Origin: Rhizobium leguminosarum
GTDB lineage: Bacteria; Pseudomonadota; Alphaproteobacteria; Rhizobiales; Rhizobiaceae
Direction of reading: 5' to 3'
Assembly: GCF_017876795.1 (NCBI RefSeq)
Contig: NZ_JAGIOR010000002.1
Span: 875,350 to 939,349, forward strand
Length of the DNA stretch: 64,000 nt
Shown here: piece after piece, positions 7,970 to 17,270 of the stretch
Position numbering within the stretch: position 1 is the first letter of the stretch
Layout: each line of letters starts with the position of its first letter
Translations under genes and position numbers: made by a program
The notes under the pieces: generated by a model
Databases searched by the model: none
What the model saw: the letters and a program-made list of their open reading frames with translations, nothing else
Told to the model about the DNA's origin: nothing

Positions 7970-9010
7970 TCAGCTGCGGAACAGCTTCCAGCGGGTCGGC
8001 TTGAAGGCCACGCGGTTGCGGTCGAGCCTGTCGGCCTCGCTCGGCGGCAGCTCGATCTCGATATGCGGGCGGTCGTTGCCGATATCCAATTCGATATGCC
8101 GGGTGCCAGCGACACGGCGGCTGGAGACCGGCTGGCCGGCGATGCAGTTTTCCGCCGATTCGCAGAGCCTGACGTCATGCGGGCGGAAATAGAGCTGCGC
8201 AATGCCGTCCGGCTCGCCCTCGGCATTGAGGCCGAGCGAGCGGCCTTCGAAGCGGATGTCGCCATCTGAGATTTCGACCTGCAGGCAGTTCGACTGGCCG
8301 ATGAAGCCGAACACGAAGGGCGAATTCGGATTGTCGTAGACTTCGTCAGGCGTGCCGACCTGTTCGATCGCACCCTGGCTCATGACGACGACGCGGTCGG
8401 CAAGCTCCAGCGCCTCATCCTGGTCGTGGGTGACGAAGACGGTGGTGTGGCCGGTGCGGTCGTGGATCTCGCGCAGCCATTTGCGCAGGTCCTTGCGCAC
8501 CTGGGCGTCGAGCGCCCCGAAGGGTTCGTCGAGCAGCAGCACGTTCGGCTCGACGGCCATGGCGCGGGCGAGCGCCACACGCTGGCGCTGGCCGCCGGAA
8601 AGCTGGGCCGGGTAGCGTTTTTCAAGGCCGGAGAGCTGCACGAGGTCGAGCAGTTCCAGCGCCCGCTTGCGGATATCGGCCTTGGCGGGCCGCCGCGCGC
8701 CGTTTCTGACCCTCAGCCCGAAGGAGACGTTGTCGAGCACCGTCATGTAGCGGAACAGAGCATAATGCTGGAAGACGAAGCCGATATTGCGCTGCTGTAC
8801 CGTCTTCTTCGAGGCGTCCTCGTCGCCGAAGAAGATCTGCCCTTCCGTCGGGCTTTCGAGGCCGGCGACCAGGCGCAGCAATGTCGTCTTGCCGGAGCCC
8901 GAAGGACCGAGCAGTGCGATCAGTTCGCCGGAGCGGATGTCGAGCGAGACATCGTGCAGCGCCGGGAAACGATCGAATTCCTTGCGGATGTTTTGAACGC
9001 GTACTTCCAT
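7970..9010 (-). CDS. cysA: Sulfate/thiosulfate ABC transporter ATPase CysA
   Basis: A 346-residue ATPase energising sulfate import. Walker A GPSGSGKTT, signature LSGGQRQRVALARA, Walker B LLLDEPFGALDA and H-loop FVTHDQDEA are complete, with a C-terminal TOBE-like domain. I chose the internal ATG giving MEVRVQNIRKEF; it lies 10 bp after the cysW stop. It is the last gene of the sbp-cysT-cysW-cysA operon, read leftwards. Confidence 0.95.
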   Translation of the reverse strand: MEVRVQNIRKEFDRFPALHDVSLDIRSGELIALLGPSGSGKTTLLRLVAGLESPTEGQIFFGDEDASKKTVQQRNIGFVFQHYALFRYMTVLDNVSFGLRVRNGARRPAKADIRKRALELLDLVQLSGLEKRYPAQLSGGQRQRVALARAMAVEPNVLLLDEPFGALDAQVRKDLRKWLREIHDRTGHTTVFVTHDQDEALELADRVVVMSQGAIEQVGTPDEVYDNPNSPFVFGFIGQSNCLQVEISDGDIRFEGRSLGLNAEGEPDGIAQLYFRPHDVRLCESAENCIAGQPVSSRRVAGTRHIELDIGNDRPHIEIELPPSEADRLDRNRVAFKPTRWKLFRS

Positions 9011-9020
9011 TCCAAATCCT

Positions 9021-9893
9021 TCAGTGCCGCCGGCTGGCGGCGATTTCATCGCTATAGCGCATTTCCAGCAGCGTCTTCAAAACAAGAGTGACGAGCGCGA
9101 GCAAGGCCAAAAGCGTGGCGACGGCAAAAGCGCCGGTGAAATTATACTCGTTATAGAGAATCTCCACCTGCAGCGGCATGGTGTTCGTCTGGCCGCGGAT
9201 GTGGCCCGACACTACCGAGACGGCGCCGAATTCGCCCATGGCGCGGGCGTTGCAAAGCAGCACGCCGTAGAGCAGGCCCCATTTGATGTTCGGCAGAGTC
9301 ACATACCAGAAAGTCTGCCAGCCGCTGGCGCCAAGCGAAAGGGCTGCCTCTTCATCGGCCGTTCCCTGTTCCTGCATCAGCGGGATCAGTTCGCGGGCGA
9401 CGAAAGGGAAGGTGACGAACATGGTGGCGAGGATCAAGCCCGGCACCGCAAACAGGATCTTGATGTCGTTGGCACTGAGCCAGTGGCCGAGCCAGGTATT
9501 GGCGCCGAACAGCAGCACGAAGACCAGGCCCGATATGACGGGGGAAACCGAGAAGGGCATGTCGATCAGCGTCGTCAGGAAGGCCTTGCCCTTGAACTCG
9601 AACTTGGCGATTGCCCAGGCAGCGGTAACTCCGAAGACGAGATTGAGCGGCACGCTGACGCCGGCAACGATCAGCGTCAGGCGGATCGCTGAGAAGGTCT
9701 CGGCATCCTGGAGCGCCTCGATAAAGGGACCGGGTCCCTTGCGGAAGGCTTCGACGAAGACCGCAGCAAGCGGCAGCAGCAGGATGAGCAGCAGGAAGAC
9801 GAGCGAGAGGGTGATCAGGCTGTAGCGCGCGATCCTGTGTTCGGTGGTCACCGAACGCAGCTTCACCGGTTGAACGGTCGTATCAAGCGCCAT
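9021..9893 (-). CDS. cysW: Sulfate ABC transporter permease CysW
   Basis: A 290-residue inner-membrane permease with about six membrane spans. The cytoplasmic EAA loop is at about residues 185-205 (ADEEAALSLGASGWQTFW), and the family stretch MGEFGAVSVVSGHIRG is present. It overlaps the end of cysT by 11 bp, indicating coupled translation of the two permease halves. Confidence 0.95.
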   Translation of the reverse strand: MALDTTVQPVKLRSVTTEHRIARYSLITLSLVFLLLILLLPLAAVFVEAFRKGPGPFIEALQDAETFSAIRLTLIVAGVSVPLNLVFGVTAAWAIAKFEFKGKAFLTTLIDMPFSVSPVISGLVFVLLFGANTWLGHWLSANDIKILFAVPGLILATMFVTFPFVARELIPLMQEQGTADEEAALSLGASGWQTFWYVTLPNIKWGLLYGVLLCNARAMGEFGAVSVVSGHIRGQTNTMPLQVEILYNEYNFTGAFAVATLLALLALVTLVLKTLLEMRYSDEIAASRRH

Positions 9894-10740
9894 AACCGTA
9901 CCTCCGCCTGCTCCAGCTCTGGATGAGGTTGATGACGAGCAGCATAGTGAACGAGAGGATCAGCATGATCGCCGCAATGGCGGTCGCTGCCGCGTAATTA
10001 TACTCTTCGAGTTTGATGACGATCAGCAGCGGCGCGATCTCCGATTTGAACGGCAGGTTGCCGGCGATGAAGATGACCGAGCCGTATTCGCCGACGCCGC
10101 GGGCAAATGCGAGCGCAAAGCCGGTGAGTACGGCTGGCGCCAGCCCCGGCAGCAGCACGCGGAAAATCGTCTGGAAGCGGTTGGCGCCGAGCGTTGCTGC
10201 CGCCTCCTCTACTTCCTTGTCGATTTCCTCCATGATCGGCTGCACGGTGCGCACCACGAAGGGCAGACCGACGAAGATCAGCGCCACGACGATGCCGGCA
10301 GGCGTAAAGGCGATCTTGATGCCGAGTGGCGTCAGGAACTGGCCGATCCAGCCATTCGGCGCATAGAGCGTTGCCAGCGCGATGCCGGCAACGGCGGTCG
10401 GCAGCGCGAAGGGCAGGTCGACCATGGCATCGATGACGCGCTTGCCGGGGAAGCGGTAGCGCACCAGCACCCAGGCAAGGATAATGCCGAAGACGGCGTT
10501 GACGATCGCGGCGATGAAGGCGGTGCCGAAGCTGATGCGCAGCGCGTTCAGCGTGCGCTGATCGAGTGCGATCGACCAGAATTTCTCCCAGCCGAGCGCG
10601 CTCGACCGGACGGCAAGGCCCGAGAGCGGGATGAGGATGAGAAGGGTGAGCCAGGTCAAGGTAAGGCCGAGCGCCATTCCGAAACCCGGAATGACGCTCG
10701 GCCGCTTGAACCGCCACCTTGTGGGGCTATGTGCTTTCAT
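9883..10740 (-). CDS. cysT: Sulfate ABC transporter permease CysT (CysU)
   Basis: A 285-residue permease partner of CysW, with six predicted membrane spans. The EAA loop reads KEVEEAAATLGANRFQTIF and is followed by GVGEYGSVIFIAGNLP, characteristic of CysT. It begins 8 bp after the sbp stop and overlaps cysW, so it belongs to the same transcript. Confidence 0.95.
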   Translation of the reverse strand: MKAHSPTRWRFKRPSVIPGFGMALGLTLTWLTLLILIPLSGLAVRSSALGWEKFWSIALDQRTLNALRISFGTAFIAAIVNAVFGIILAWVLVRYRFPGKRVIDAMVDLPFALPTAVAGIALATLYAPNGWIGQFLTPLGIKIAFTPAGIVVALIFVGLPFVVRTVQPIMEEIDKEVEEAAATLGANRFQTIFRVLLPGLAPAVLTGFALAFARGVGEYGSVIFIAGNLPFKSEIAPLLIVIKLEEYNYAAATAIAAIMLILSFTMLLVINLIQSWSRRRYGYGA

Positions 10741-10748
10741 GAAGTCTA

Positions 10749-11774
10749 TTATTGGGCCGGCTTGTAGATTTGGTCAAATACCCCGCCGTCGCCGAAGAAT
10801 TTCGGCTGTGCGCTCTTCCAGCCGCCGAAATCGTCGATGGTCGCGAGCGTCAGCTTCGGGAAGCGGGCGATGTCGGCCGGATCGGCGGCTTCCGGCTTGA
10901 TCGGCCGATAGTAGTGCTTGGCGGCAATCTTCTGGCCTTCGTCCGAATAAAGGTAGTTGAGATAGGCTTCGGCAACCTTGCGGGTGCCCTTCTTGTCGAC
11001 ATTGCCGTCGACGATGGCGATCGGCGGGTCGGCGCGGATCGAGAAGCTCGGCGTGACGATCTCAAACTGGTCGGGACCGAGCTCTTCGAGCGAAAGATAG
11101 GCTTCGTTTTCCCAGGCAAGCAGCACGTCGCCGAGGCCGCGTTGGACGAAGGTGGTCGTGGCGCCGCGCGCACCGGTATCGAGAACCGGGACGTGCTGCA
11201 GCAGCTTGCCAACATAATCCTGCGCCTTGGCTTCGTCGCCGCCATTCGCCTGCTTGGCCCATGCCCAGGCGGCGAGGAAGTTCCAACGGGCGCCGCCCGA
11301 CGTCTTCGGGTTCGGCGTGATGACCTGCACGTCGTCCTTGACCAGGTCGCCCCAATCCTTGATGCCCTTCGGGTTGCCCTTGCGCACGAGGAAGACGATC
11401 GTCGACGTATAGGGCGTCGAATTGTTGGGGAATTTTGTCTTCCAGTCGGCCGGGATCTTGCCGGTCGCCTTGGCGATGGCGTCGATATCGCCTTCGAGCG
11501 CCAGCGTGACGACATCGGCGTCGAGACCGTCGATGACGGAGCGGGCCTGAGCGCCGGAACCGCCATGCGAGGCTTGGATCGTCACGGTTTCACCGCTGTC
11601 CTTTTGCCACTTGGCGGCAAAGGCGGCATTGAAATCCTTATACAATTCGCGAGTCGGATCATAAGAAACGTTAAGCAGCGTCTGATCCGCGAAAGCAGGA
11701 GCAATGCTCCCGATCGCGAAGCTGCCCGCCATGACCGCGGCCGCGAGGAGCCGGGTGAACCGTTGTGTCTGCAT
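10749..11774 (-). CDS. Periplasmic sulfate-binding protein
   Basis: A 341-residue Sbp/CysP-type binding protein, first gene of the sulfate import operon. Residues 1-29 form a Sec signal ending APAFA. Hallmark segments are present: NVSYDPTRELY, QASHGGSGAQARSVIDGLDADVVTLAL, NPKTSGGARWNFLAAW and the late Lys/Tyr-rich YRPIKPE. AGGAGGG lies just before the ATG. Whether sulfate or thiosulfate is preferred cannot be told from sequence. Confidence 0.94.
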   Translation of the reverse strand: MQTQRFTRLLAAAVMAGSFAIGSIAPAFADQTLLNVSYDPTRELYKDFNAAFAAKWQKDSGETVTIQASHGGSGAQARSVIDGLDADVVTLALEGDIDAIAKATGKIPADWKTKFPNNSTPYTSTIVFLVRKGNPKGIKDWGDLVKDDVQVITPNPKTSGGARWNFLAAWAWAKQANGGDEAKAQDYVGKLLQHVPVLDTGARGATTTFVQRGLGDVLLAWENEAYLSLEELGPDQFEIVTPSFSIRADPPIAIVDGNVDKKGTRKVAEAYLNYLYSDEGQKIAAKHYYRPIKPEAADPADIARFPKLTLATIDDFGGWKSAQPKFFGDGGVFDQIYKPAQ

Positions 11775-12133
11775 GGGAACCCTCCTGTTTTCTGTCTTAA
11801 CTCTATCAAGTCAGTCGTATAATGAAACAAAGGTTCTTCCGGATCCGGCGCTGACGTTAGAATGTCATTCCATTTGAGGGTTGATTTTGAAATAGACGTG
11901 CCGAAGTTGGCCGCGGCCAATTCGTCGCCGCCGCAGCCTACCGCGGGACCGTGTTTTTTCGGCCACAGTTCCTCCACGAAAGCGCCATGGTGCTGCTGAT
12001 TTTTGCCCAGATTTTGCCGCGATGACACTTGCGGATTCCTATATGGGGCCCGTGCGGTCGTATTCTCCGGCCGCTACGTGGGGGCATCCCTTGAAATGCG
12101 CCTCGCATTCCAAACCTGTTAGGGCCATTCAAA
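11775..12133. other. Divergent intergenic region sbp / porin
   Basis: This 359-bp stretch separates the leftward sulfate operon from the rightward porin gene and must hold both promoters. I see no convincing coding frame. A short AT-rich patch (about 11801-11835) near the sbp side is the likeliest promoter area. I could not identify a CysB-like or other operator. Confidence 0.5.
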
Positions 12134-13150
12134 ATGAATATCAAAACTATCCTTTTTGCCTCCGTTGCCGCCCTTGCCGCGGCCTTCGGAGCCCGCGCAG
12201 CCGACGCCATCGTGGCGGCGGAACCCGAGCCCGTGGAATATGTTCGCGTTTGCGACGCCTACGGTACCGGCTATTTTTATATTCCCGGGACGGAAACATG
12301 CCTTTCGGTCGGCGGCTACATACGTACCGAAGTGCGCTTCGGTGAGCAGATCTCCGGCGATTCCGACGTAGACTTCTGGACTCGCGGTCAGGTCACCTTC
12401 CAGGCCAAGAACGACACCGAGTACGGCACGCTCACCGGCGTCATCACGCTGCGTTACAATGTCGACGATGCCTCCGATCAGGAAGCTCTGCTGGATGAAG
12501 GCTATATCGACATTGCCGGCTTCCGCGTTGGTAAGCTGTACAGCTGGTGGGATGACGACATGAGCGGCGAGACAGATACGCTCGCCAGCAACGAGACGAC
12601 CCACAACTCGATCCGTTATCAGTACGAGTCCGGCGCTTTTGCAGCCGGGATCTCGGTCGACGAACTGGAAGACGACTACGCCACCAAGCCGGGCGACGGC
12701 CCGAACAATTTTGGTGTCGCAGGCCAGGTCTCCTACAAGGCCGGCGCCATCAGCGCTTACCTGCTTGCCGGTTATGACACCGACACCAGCGAAGTCGCGG
12801 TCCGCGGCATCGTTTATGCCGACATCGGCCCGGGCACCCTCGGCATTGCCGGCGTATGGGCAAGCGGCGCCAACTACTACTACGAAGAGTCCGAATGGAC
12901 GATCGCAGCAGAATACGCCTTGAAGATCAACGATAAGTGGAAGATCACTCCCGGCTTCCAGTACTTCGAAAACATTGCTCTCGAGGCTGACGGCAATGGC
13001 TTCACCGGCGGCAGCGCCTACACAACCGGTGTCACGATCGACTACCAGATCGTCGAAGACCTCAGGACGAAGCTCAGCGTGCAATATCACGATGAGGACG
13101 AAGGCGACGACGAAGTCTTCGGCTTCCTGCGCTTCCAGCGCGATTTCTAG
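12134..13150 (+). CDS. Alphaproteobacterial outer-membrane porin (RopA/Omp2b family)
   Basis: A 338-residue trimeric porin-family protein for passive diffusion across the outer membrane. The signal peptide ends near AFGARA before ADAIV. The family signature VCDAYGTGYFYIPGTETCL with two cysteines is at about residues 39-57, followed by GGYIRTEVRFGE. The protein ends in an aromatic residue (RFQRDF), as needed for outer-membrane insertion. It is monocistronic, with a terminator behind it and acidic surface loops throughout. Confidence 0.95.
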   Translation: MNIKTILFASVAALAAAFGARAADAIVAAEPEPVEYVRVCDAYGTGYFYIPGTETCLSVGGYIRTEVRFGEQISGDSDVDFWTRGQVTFQAKNDTEYGTLTGVITLRYNVDDASDQEALLDEGYIDIAGFRVGKLYSWWDDDMSGETDTLASNETTHNSIRYQYESGAFAAGISVDELEDDYATKPGDGPNNFGVAGQVSYKAGAISAYLLAGYDTDTSEVAVRGIVYADIGPGTLGIAGVWASGANYYYEESEWTIAAEYALKINDKWKITPGFQYFENIALEADGNGFTGGSAYTTGVTIDYQIVEDLRTKLSVQYHDEDEGDDEVFGFLRFQRDF

Positions 13151-13197
13151 CGCATAACCCCGAAAATCGGCATCGATTTTCGGAAAGGATTATGCGC
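13150..13197. repeat. Rhizobial intergenic palindrome
   Basis: Nested inverted repeat immediately after the porin stop: outer arms GCGCATAA/TTATGCGC and inner arms GAAAATCG/CGATTTTC around a 4-nt loop. The composition matches a dispersed palindrome I know from rhizobial intergenic regions. It may protect the porin mRNA 3' end. Confidence 0.7.
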
Positions 13198-13210
13198 CAC
13201 TTCAAAGTGT

Positions 13211-13252
13211 TAGAGCGTCCTTAGCGCGTCCTTTTGGACGCGCGGCGCTCTA
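13211..13252. repeat. Nested palindrome downstream of porin
   Basis: Outer arms TAGAGCG/CGCTCTA enclose a perfect 8-bp stem GCGCGTCC/GGACGCGC with a TTTT loop (13224-13243). A second dispersed-type element directly after the first one. Confidence 0.65.
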
Positions 13253-13277
13253 AGATAGTCTGATTATAGACGAGGAG

Positions 13278-13303
13278 GCGCGACCTTTGGGCCGCGCTTT
13301 TTT
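13278..13303 (+). terminator. Rho-independent terminator after porin
   Basis: The stem GCGCG/CGCGC with extra CC/GG pairing is followed by six T residues. It ends inside the ptsN stop region, between the convergent porin and ptsN genes. Confidence 0.75.
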
Positions 13304-13757
13304 ACACCCTCGAATCGGCGATGAAATCGGAATAGAATTCGTCGATCGTCCTTGCCTTGCGCATGGCGGCAAGCACGCCGTCCGATTGCAGCCGCCGGGC
13401 GATGGCGGAAAGCACGTTCAGATATTCACCGCGATTGTTTTCCCCAAAGAGCAGCACGAAGGCGATATCGGTCGGGATATCATCGATCGCCTCGAAATCC
13501 AGCGGCTGGGCGAAGCGGAGGAGAAGGCCGCGCGGGCTGCTCATACCGTCGATCGCCGCATGCGGAATGGCGATACCGTTGCCGATCCCCGTGGAGCCGA
13601 GCTTTTCGCGCGCTTCAAGCGCTTTCAGGATGGTCTGGCCGTCGACGGAGAAGGCCTTGGCCGCCTTGTCCGCTATACCCTGCAGCGCGCGCCATTTCGT
13701 CGGCGCCGACACGCCGATGAAGGTGTGTTCCGGTCGGATGATGTTGGGAAGGTTCAT
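13302..13757 (-). CDS. PTS IIA-like nitrogen-regulatory protein (PtsN family)
   Basis: A 151-residue EIIA-Ntr-type phosphoacceptor. The phosphorylatable His sits in GNGIAIPHAAI (about residue 67), and FAQPLDFEAIDD and VLLFGEN follow as in PtsN. It lies 66 bp downstream of kdpE on the same strand, so it is likely co-transcribed or at least near the kdp genes. In E. coli, dephosphorylated PtsN binds KdpD and controls kdp expression; a similar role here is inference. It is probably a paralogue of the main ptsN, which usually neighbours rpoN. Confidence 0.88.
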   Translation of the reverse strand: MNLPNIIRPEHTFIGVSAPTKWRALQGIADKAAKAFSVDGQTILKALEAREKLGSTGIGNGIAIPHAAIDGMSSPRGLLLRFAQPLDFEAIDDIPTDIAFVLLFGENNRGEYLNVLSAIARRLQSDGVLAAMRKARTIDEFYSDFIADSRV

Positions 13758-13823
13758 CTCATTCTCAATGCTGTCTGGGCTCGATGCTGTTCTGGTTCGT
13801 TCGGGAAGCGGGAGGGAAGGCGT

Positions 13824-14516
13824 TCAGTCCGGTTCCCTGAGCCGGTAGCCGACGCCGGTCTCGGTGGTGATATAGTGCGGCTGGTCGGGAATCTGTTCGA
13901 CTTTTTGCCGCAGCTGCCTGATGTAGACGCGCAGATACTGCACATCCGCCGCCGGCCCCCATACCTGCTTCAAAAGAAACTGGTGTGTCAGCACCTTGCC
14001 GGCGTGCTGGGCGAGCACCCGCAGGATGTCGTATTCCTTCGGCGACAATTTTATGTCCTGGCCGTCGACCTTGACGATGCGCTTGACCAGATCGATCGAC
14101 AGTCCGCCGGTCTGGAAGATCGCCTTTTCGCCCTGCTGCTGCAGACGGTGACGCAGCGCCACGCGAATACGAGCGCCAAGTTCGTTGACGCCGAAAGGTT
14201 TGGTGACGTAGTCGTCGGCGCCGCTTTCCAGCGCCGTGACGATGCCGGCCTCGTCGGTGCGGCTGGAGAGGATGACGATGGGTATGGAAAGTCCTTCGTC
14301 GCGCCACTCCTGCAGCAGGTCGTGGCCCGATGTATCGGGCAGGCCGAGGTCGAGCACGATGAGGTCGGGCATGCCGTCGGCAACCGACTGACGGGCGCTG
14401 GCGGCGTTGGCCGCCTCCTGCACCTCGTAGCCCTGCGCGGTCAGGCCGACGCGGAGCAGTTTGCGGATCGGCGGCTCATCGTCGACGACGAGGATTTTGA
14501 CGGCTGAACCGGTCAT
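13824..14516 (-). CDS. kdpE: KdpE response regulator
   Basis: A 230-residue OmpR-type DNA-binding regulator of potassium uptake. Receiver domain at residues 1-120 with the acidic DDEPP patch, phospho-Asp in VLDLGLPD and Lys in TKPFG. A winged-helix domain follows (KLSPKEYDILRVLAQHAGKVLTH, then RVYIRQLRQKVE). Its start overlaps the kdpD stop (TGATG), so synthesis is coupled to the sensor. Confidence 0.95.
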   Translation of the reverse strand: MTGSAVKILVVDDEPPIRKLLRVGLTAQGYEVQEAANAASARQSVADGMPDLIVLDLGLPDTSGHDLLQEWRDEGLSIPIVILSSRTDEAGIVTALESGADDYVTKPFGVNELGARIRVALRHRLQQQGEKAIFQTGGLSIDLVKRIVKVDGQDIKLSPKEYDILRVLAQHAGKVLTHQFLLKQVWGPAADVQYLRVYIRQLRQKVEQIPDQPHYITTETGVGYRLREPD

Positions 14517-17221
14517 CAGAGTTCATCCAGTTTCGGAATGTCGTTGGCTTTCGGCAGGCGGATGGTGAAGACGGCGCCCGGACGGCCCGTGCGGTTGCCG
14601 GCGGTGATCGTGCCGCCCATCGCCTCGATGAAGCCGCGGCAGATGGAAAGGCCGAGGCCGGTGCCGGCGCGCACCTGATCGCCCTTGCGCACGCGATAGA
14701 AGGTGTCGAACACACGGGTGAGATCGGCCGGCGGGATGCCCGGTCCTTCGTCTACGACCTGCAGGACGACGTAATCGGCATCCGCCCAACCCCCGATGTC
14801 AATCACCGAGCCCTCGGGCGCGTATTTCGCGGCATTGTCGAGCAGGTTGAAGATCACCTGCTCGAACAGCACAGGATCGACCCGCACCATCGGCAGGTCG
14901 GCGGGGATATGCATCTCGATTCTGTGGCGCTCGAGGATTTTTGCGGCTCGGCGCAGCGCGCTGCCGGCGATATCGCCGGCATAATGCAGCGCATGGTTCG
15001 GCTCCATCGCACCGGATTCGATCTTGGTCATGTCGAGCAGGTTGGCGATGAAGCGGTTGAGGCGCTCGGATTCGTCGACGACGGTGGCAAGCAGGTCGCT
15101 GCGATCCTCCTCCGGCATCGAGGCGAAATAGTCGCGCAGCGCGCCGGCGGCGCCGAGGATGGCGGCAAGCGGTGTCTTCAAGTCGTGCGAGATCGAGGTG
15201 AGCAGCGCCGAGCGCAGCCGGTCGGCTTCGGCGGCGAGCCTTGCCCGGTCGACATCGGCGACGAGCTGGACACGCTCGATGGCAAGGGCCGCCTGGTCGG
15301 CCAGTGCATCGAGCAGCCGCTGCTGTTCGGGTGTCAGCAGCGGCCCATCGCGGCGGTCGCTGTCGAGGCCGATGACGCCGACGGCGGTGCGCCCGGTCCT
15401 AAGCGGCACGTAGAGGCGTTTGGCGCCGGGCAGGGTGTCGGCGCCGCGGCCGGCGGCGTGATTGTGCTCCCAGGCCCAGCGGGCGGCGGCGATATCGGCA
15501 TCGTCGAGCGTATCATCCGGTGGGTAGCCGACCTTGACGGCGATGCTGCCCTCTTCCGGCAGCAACAGCACGACGCGGACCTTCAGCATCGAGGCGAGCT
15601 GGAAGGCGGTCGCCCAGAGCACGTCGTCGAGTGTGCCGGTGCCGGCGAGCTTTTTCGAGAAGAGATAGAGGTCTTCGGTCGTGCGCGCCCGCTGCCTCGC
15701 GGCGGCGGCCTGGCGCTGCACGGTCGCGGTCAGATTGCTGGCGATGATGGCGACGCCCAGAAAGAAGAACAGGGCAAGCACGCTTTCCGGATCGCTGATC
15801 GTCAGCGTGTAACGCGGCGGCAGGAAGAAGAAGTTGAAGGACAGCGCGCTGAGGATGCAGCTATAAAGCGCCGGCCGCAGGCCGTGGAGCACGGCGGAGG
15901 TCAGCACCGCCATCAGGAAGACGAGGGCGAGATTGCGGACGTCAAGCACCTGGTCGAGCACGACGCCGACGCCGAGCGCGATTGCGACATAGGCGGTTGC
16001 CAGCAGGTAGGCTCTGAAATCCAGCGGTGGCGCGGTCGCGGCTGCCTTGACGCCGCGGGCGGTGGTGCCATCCTTCTCGGTGCCCGAGATGACATGGACG
16101 CTGATCTCGCCGGTCTTGCGGATCAGCTCGTCGGTGATCGAGCGGTTCCACCAGTCGCGCCAGGTCGGCTTTTTCGGGGCGCCGATGACAATATGGGTGA
16201 CGTTGTTGGCGCTGGCGTGGCGGACGAGTTCTTCGGCCACCTCGCGGCCGGGAAGGGTGATCGCCTCACCGCCGAGCTGTTCGGCAAGGCGCAGTGTTGC
16301 CGCGATCATATCGCGCTCGGCTTCGCTCAGATTGATCGAGCGGTTGGTCTCGATATAGACGGCCGCCCAGGGGGCGCGCAGCCGCGAGGCCATGCGGGCG
16401 GCATAGCGCACCAGCGAGGCGGAGCGGGGGTGATGGTCGACCGAGACGAGGACACGTTCGCCCGCCGCCCAGGGACCTGATATGGCGTGGGCCTGCATGT
16501 GCGTCAGCAGCTGGTCGTCGACACGCTGGGCGGTCTTGCGCAGCGCAAGTTCTCTGAGCGCCGTCAGGTTGCCCGGAGTGAAATAATTGGTCAGCGCCCG
16601 CTCGGCGGTGCGTGGCATGTAAACCTTGCCGTCATGCAGCCGTTTGATGAGATCATCAGGCGTCAGGTCGATGATCTCGACGTCATCGGCAAGGTCGATG
16701 ATCGAGTCCGGCACCGTCTCGCGCACGCGGATGCGGGTGATCTGCGAGACGACGTCGTTCAGGCTTTCGACATGCTGGATGTTCAGCGTCGTATAAACGT
16801 CGATGCCGCGATCAAGCAATTCCCTGACGTCGAGGTAACGTTTCGGATGGCGGCTGCCCTCGGCATTGCTATGGGCGAGTTCGTCGACCAGCACAAGATC
16901 GGGCTTCCGGGCGAGGATGCCGTCGAGATCCATTTCCTCGAGCAGCCGGCCCTTATAGTCGATTTCGACGCGGGGGATGATTTCGAAACCGGCGACCAGC
17001 GCCTCGGTCTCCTTGCGGCCGTGGGTCTCGACGACGCCGATGACGACATCGAGGCCGTCCGCGATCTTGGCGCGGCCGGAGATCAGCATCTCATAGGTCT
17101 TGCCGACCCCCGGGGCAGCGCCGAGAAAGATCTTCAGACGGCCGCGCGTTTCCGCCCGGGCTTTTTCGAGAAGCGCGTCGGGCGATGGCCTGCCGGCCTG
17201 GTCGCGATTGTCGTCTGGCAT
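14516..17221 (-). CDS. kdpD: KdpD sensor histidine kinase
   Basis: A 901-residue membrane kinase sensing potassium limitation. Domains in order: KdpD N-terminal ATP-binding domain (Walker A GAAPGVGKT, Walker B LVLVDELAHSN), a Usp-like domain (about 255-375), four closely spaced membrane helices (about 400-500), a GAF-like region, then the kinase core with phospho-His in SISHDLKTPLAA, N-box NLLDNAAKYAPEG and G-box DEGPGIP. Full length and undamaged. It follows kdpC by 49 bp. Confidence 0.95.
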   Translation of the reverse strand: MPDDNRDQAGRPSPDALLEKARAETRGRLKIFLGAAPGVGKTYEMLISGRAKIADGLDVVIGVVETHGRKETEALVAGFEIIPRVEIDYKGRLLEEMDLDGILARKPDLVLVDELAHSNAEGSRHPKRYLDVRELLDRGIDVYTTLNIQHVESLNDVVSQITRIRVRETVPDSIIDLADDVEIIDLTPDDLIKRLHDGKVYMPRTAERALTNYFTPGNLTALRELALRKTAQRVDDQLLTHMQAHAISGPWAAGERVLVSVDHHPRSASLVRYAARMASRLRAPWAAVYIETNRSINLSEAERDMIAATLRLAEQLGGEAITLPGREVAEELVRHASANNVTHIVIGAPKKPTWRDWWNRSITDELIRKTGEISVHVISGTEKDGTTARGVKAAATAPPLDFRAYLLATAYVAIALGVGVVLDQVLDVRNLALVFLMAVLTSAVLHGLRPALYSCILSALSFNFFFLPPRYTLTISDPESVLALFFFLGVAIIASNLTATVQRQAAAARQRARTTEDLYLFSKKLAGTGTLDDVLWATAFQLASMLKVRVVLLLPEEGSIAVKVGYPPDDTLDDADIAAARWAWEHNHAAGRGADTLPGAKRLYVPLRTGRTAVGVIGLDSDRRDGPLLTPEQQRLLDALADQAALAIERVQLVADVDRARLAAEADRLRSALLTSISHDLKTPLAAILGAAGALRDYFASMPEEDRSDLLATVVDESERLNRFIANLLDMTKIESGAMEPNHALHYAGDIAGSALRRAAKILERHRIEMHIPADLPMVRVDPVLFEQVIFNLLDNAAKYAPEGSVIDIGGWADADYVVLQVVDEGPGIPPADLTRVFDTFYRVRKGDQVRAGTGLGLSICRGFIEAMGGTITAGNRTGRPGAVFTIRLPKANDIPKLDEL

Positions 17222-17270
17222 GCGTGTGGTCTTTCTACGGATGGCGGCCGGGGTACCCGATCTGCCAAAC

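Noticed and set aside
14909..16480. 523-codon open frame on the plus strand
   Set aside because: Antisense to kdpD, with low-complexity content.
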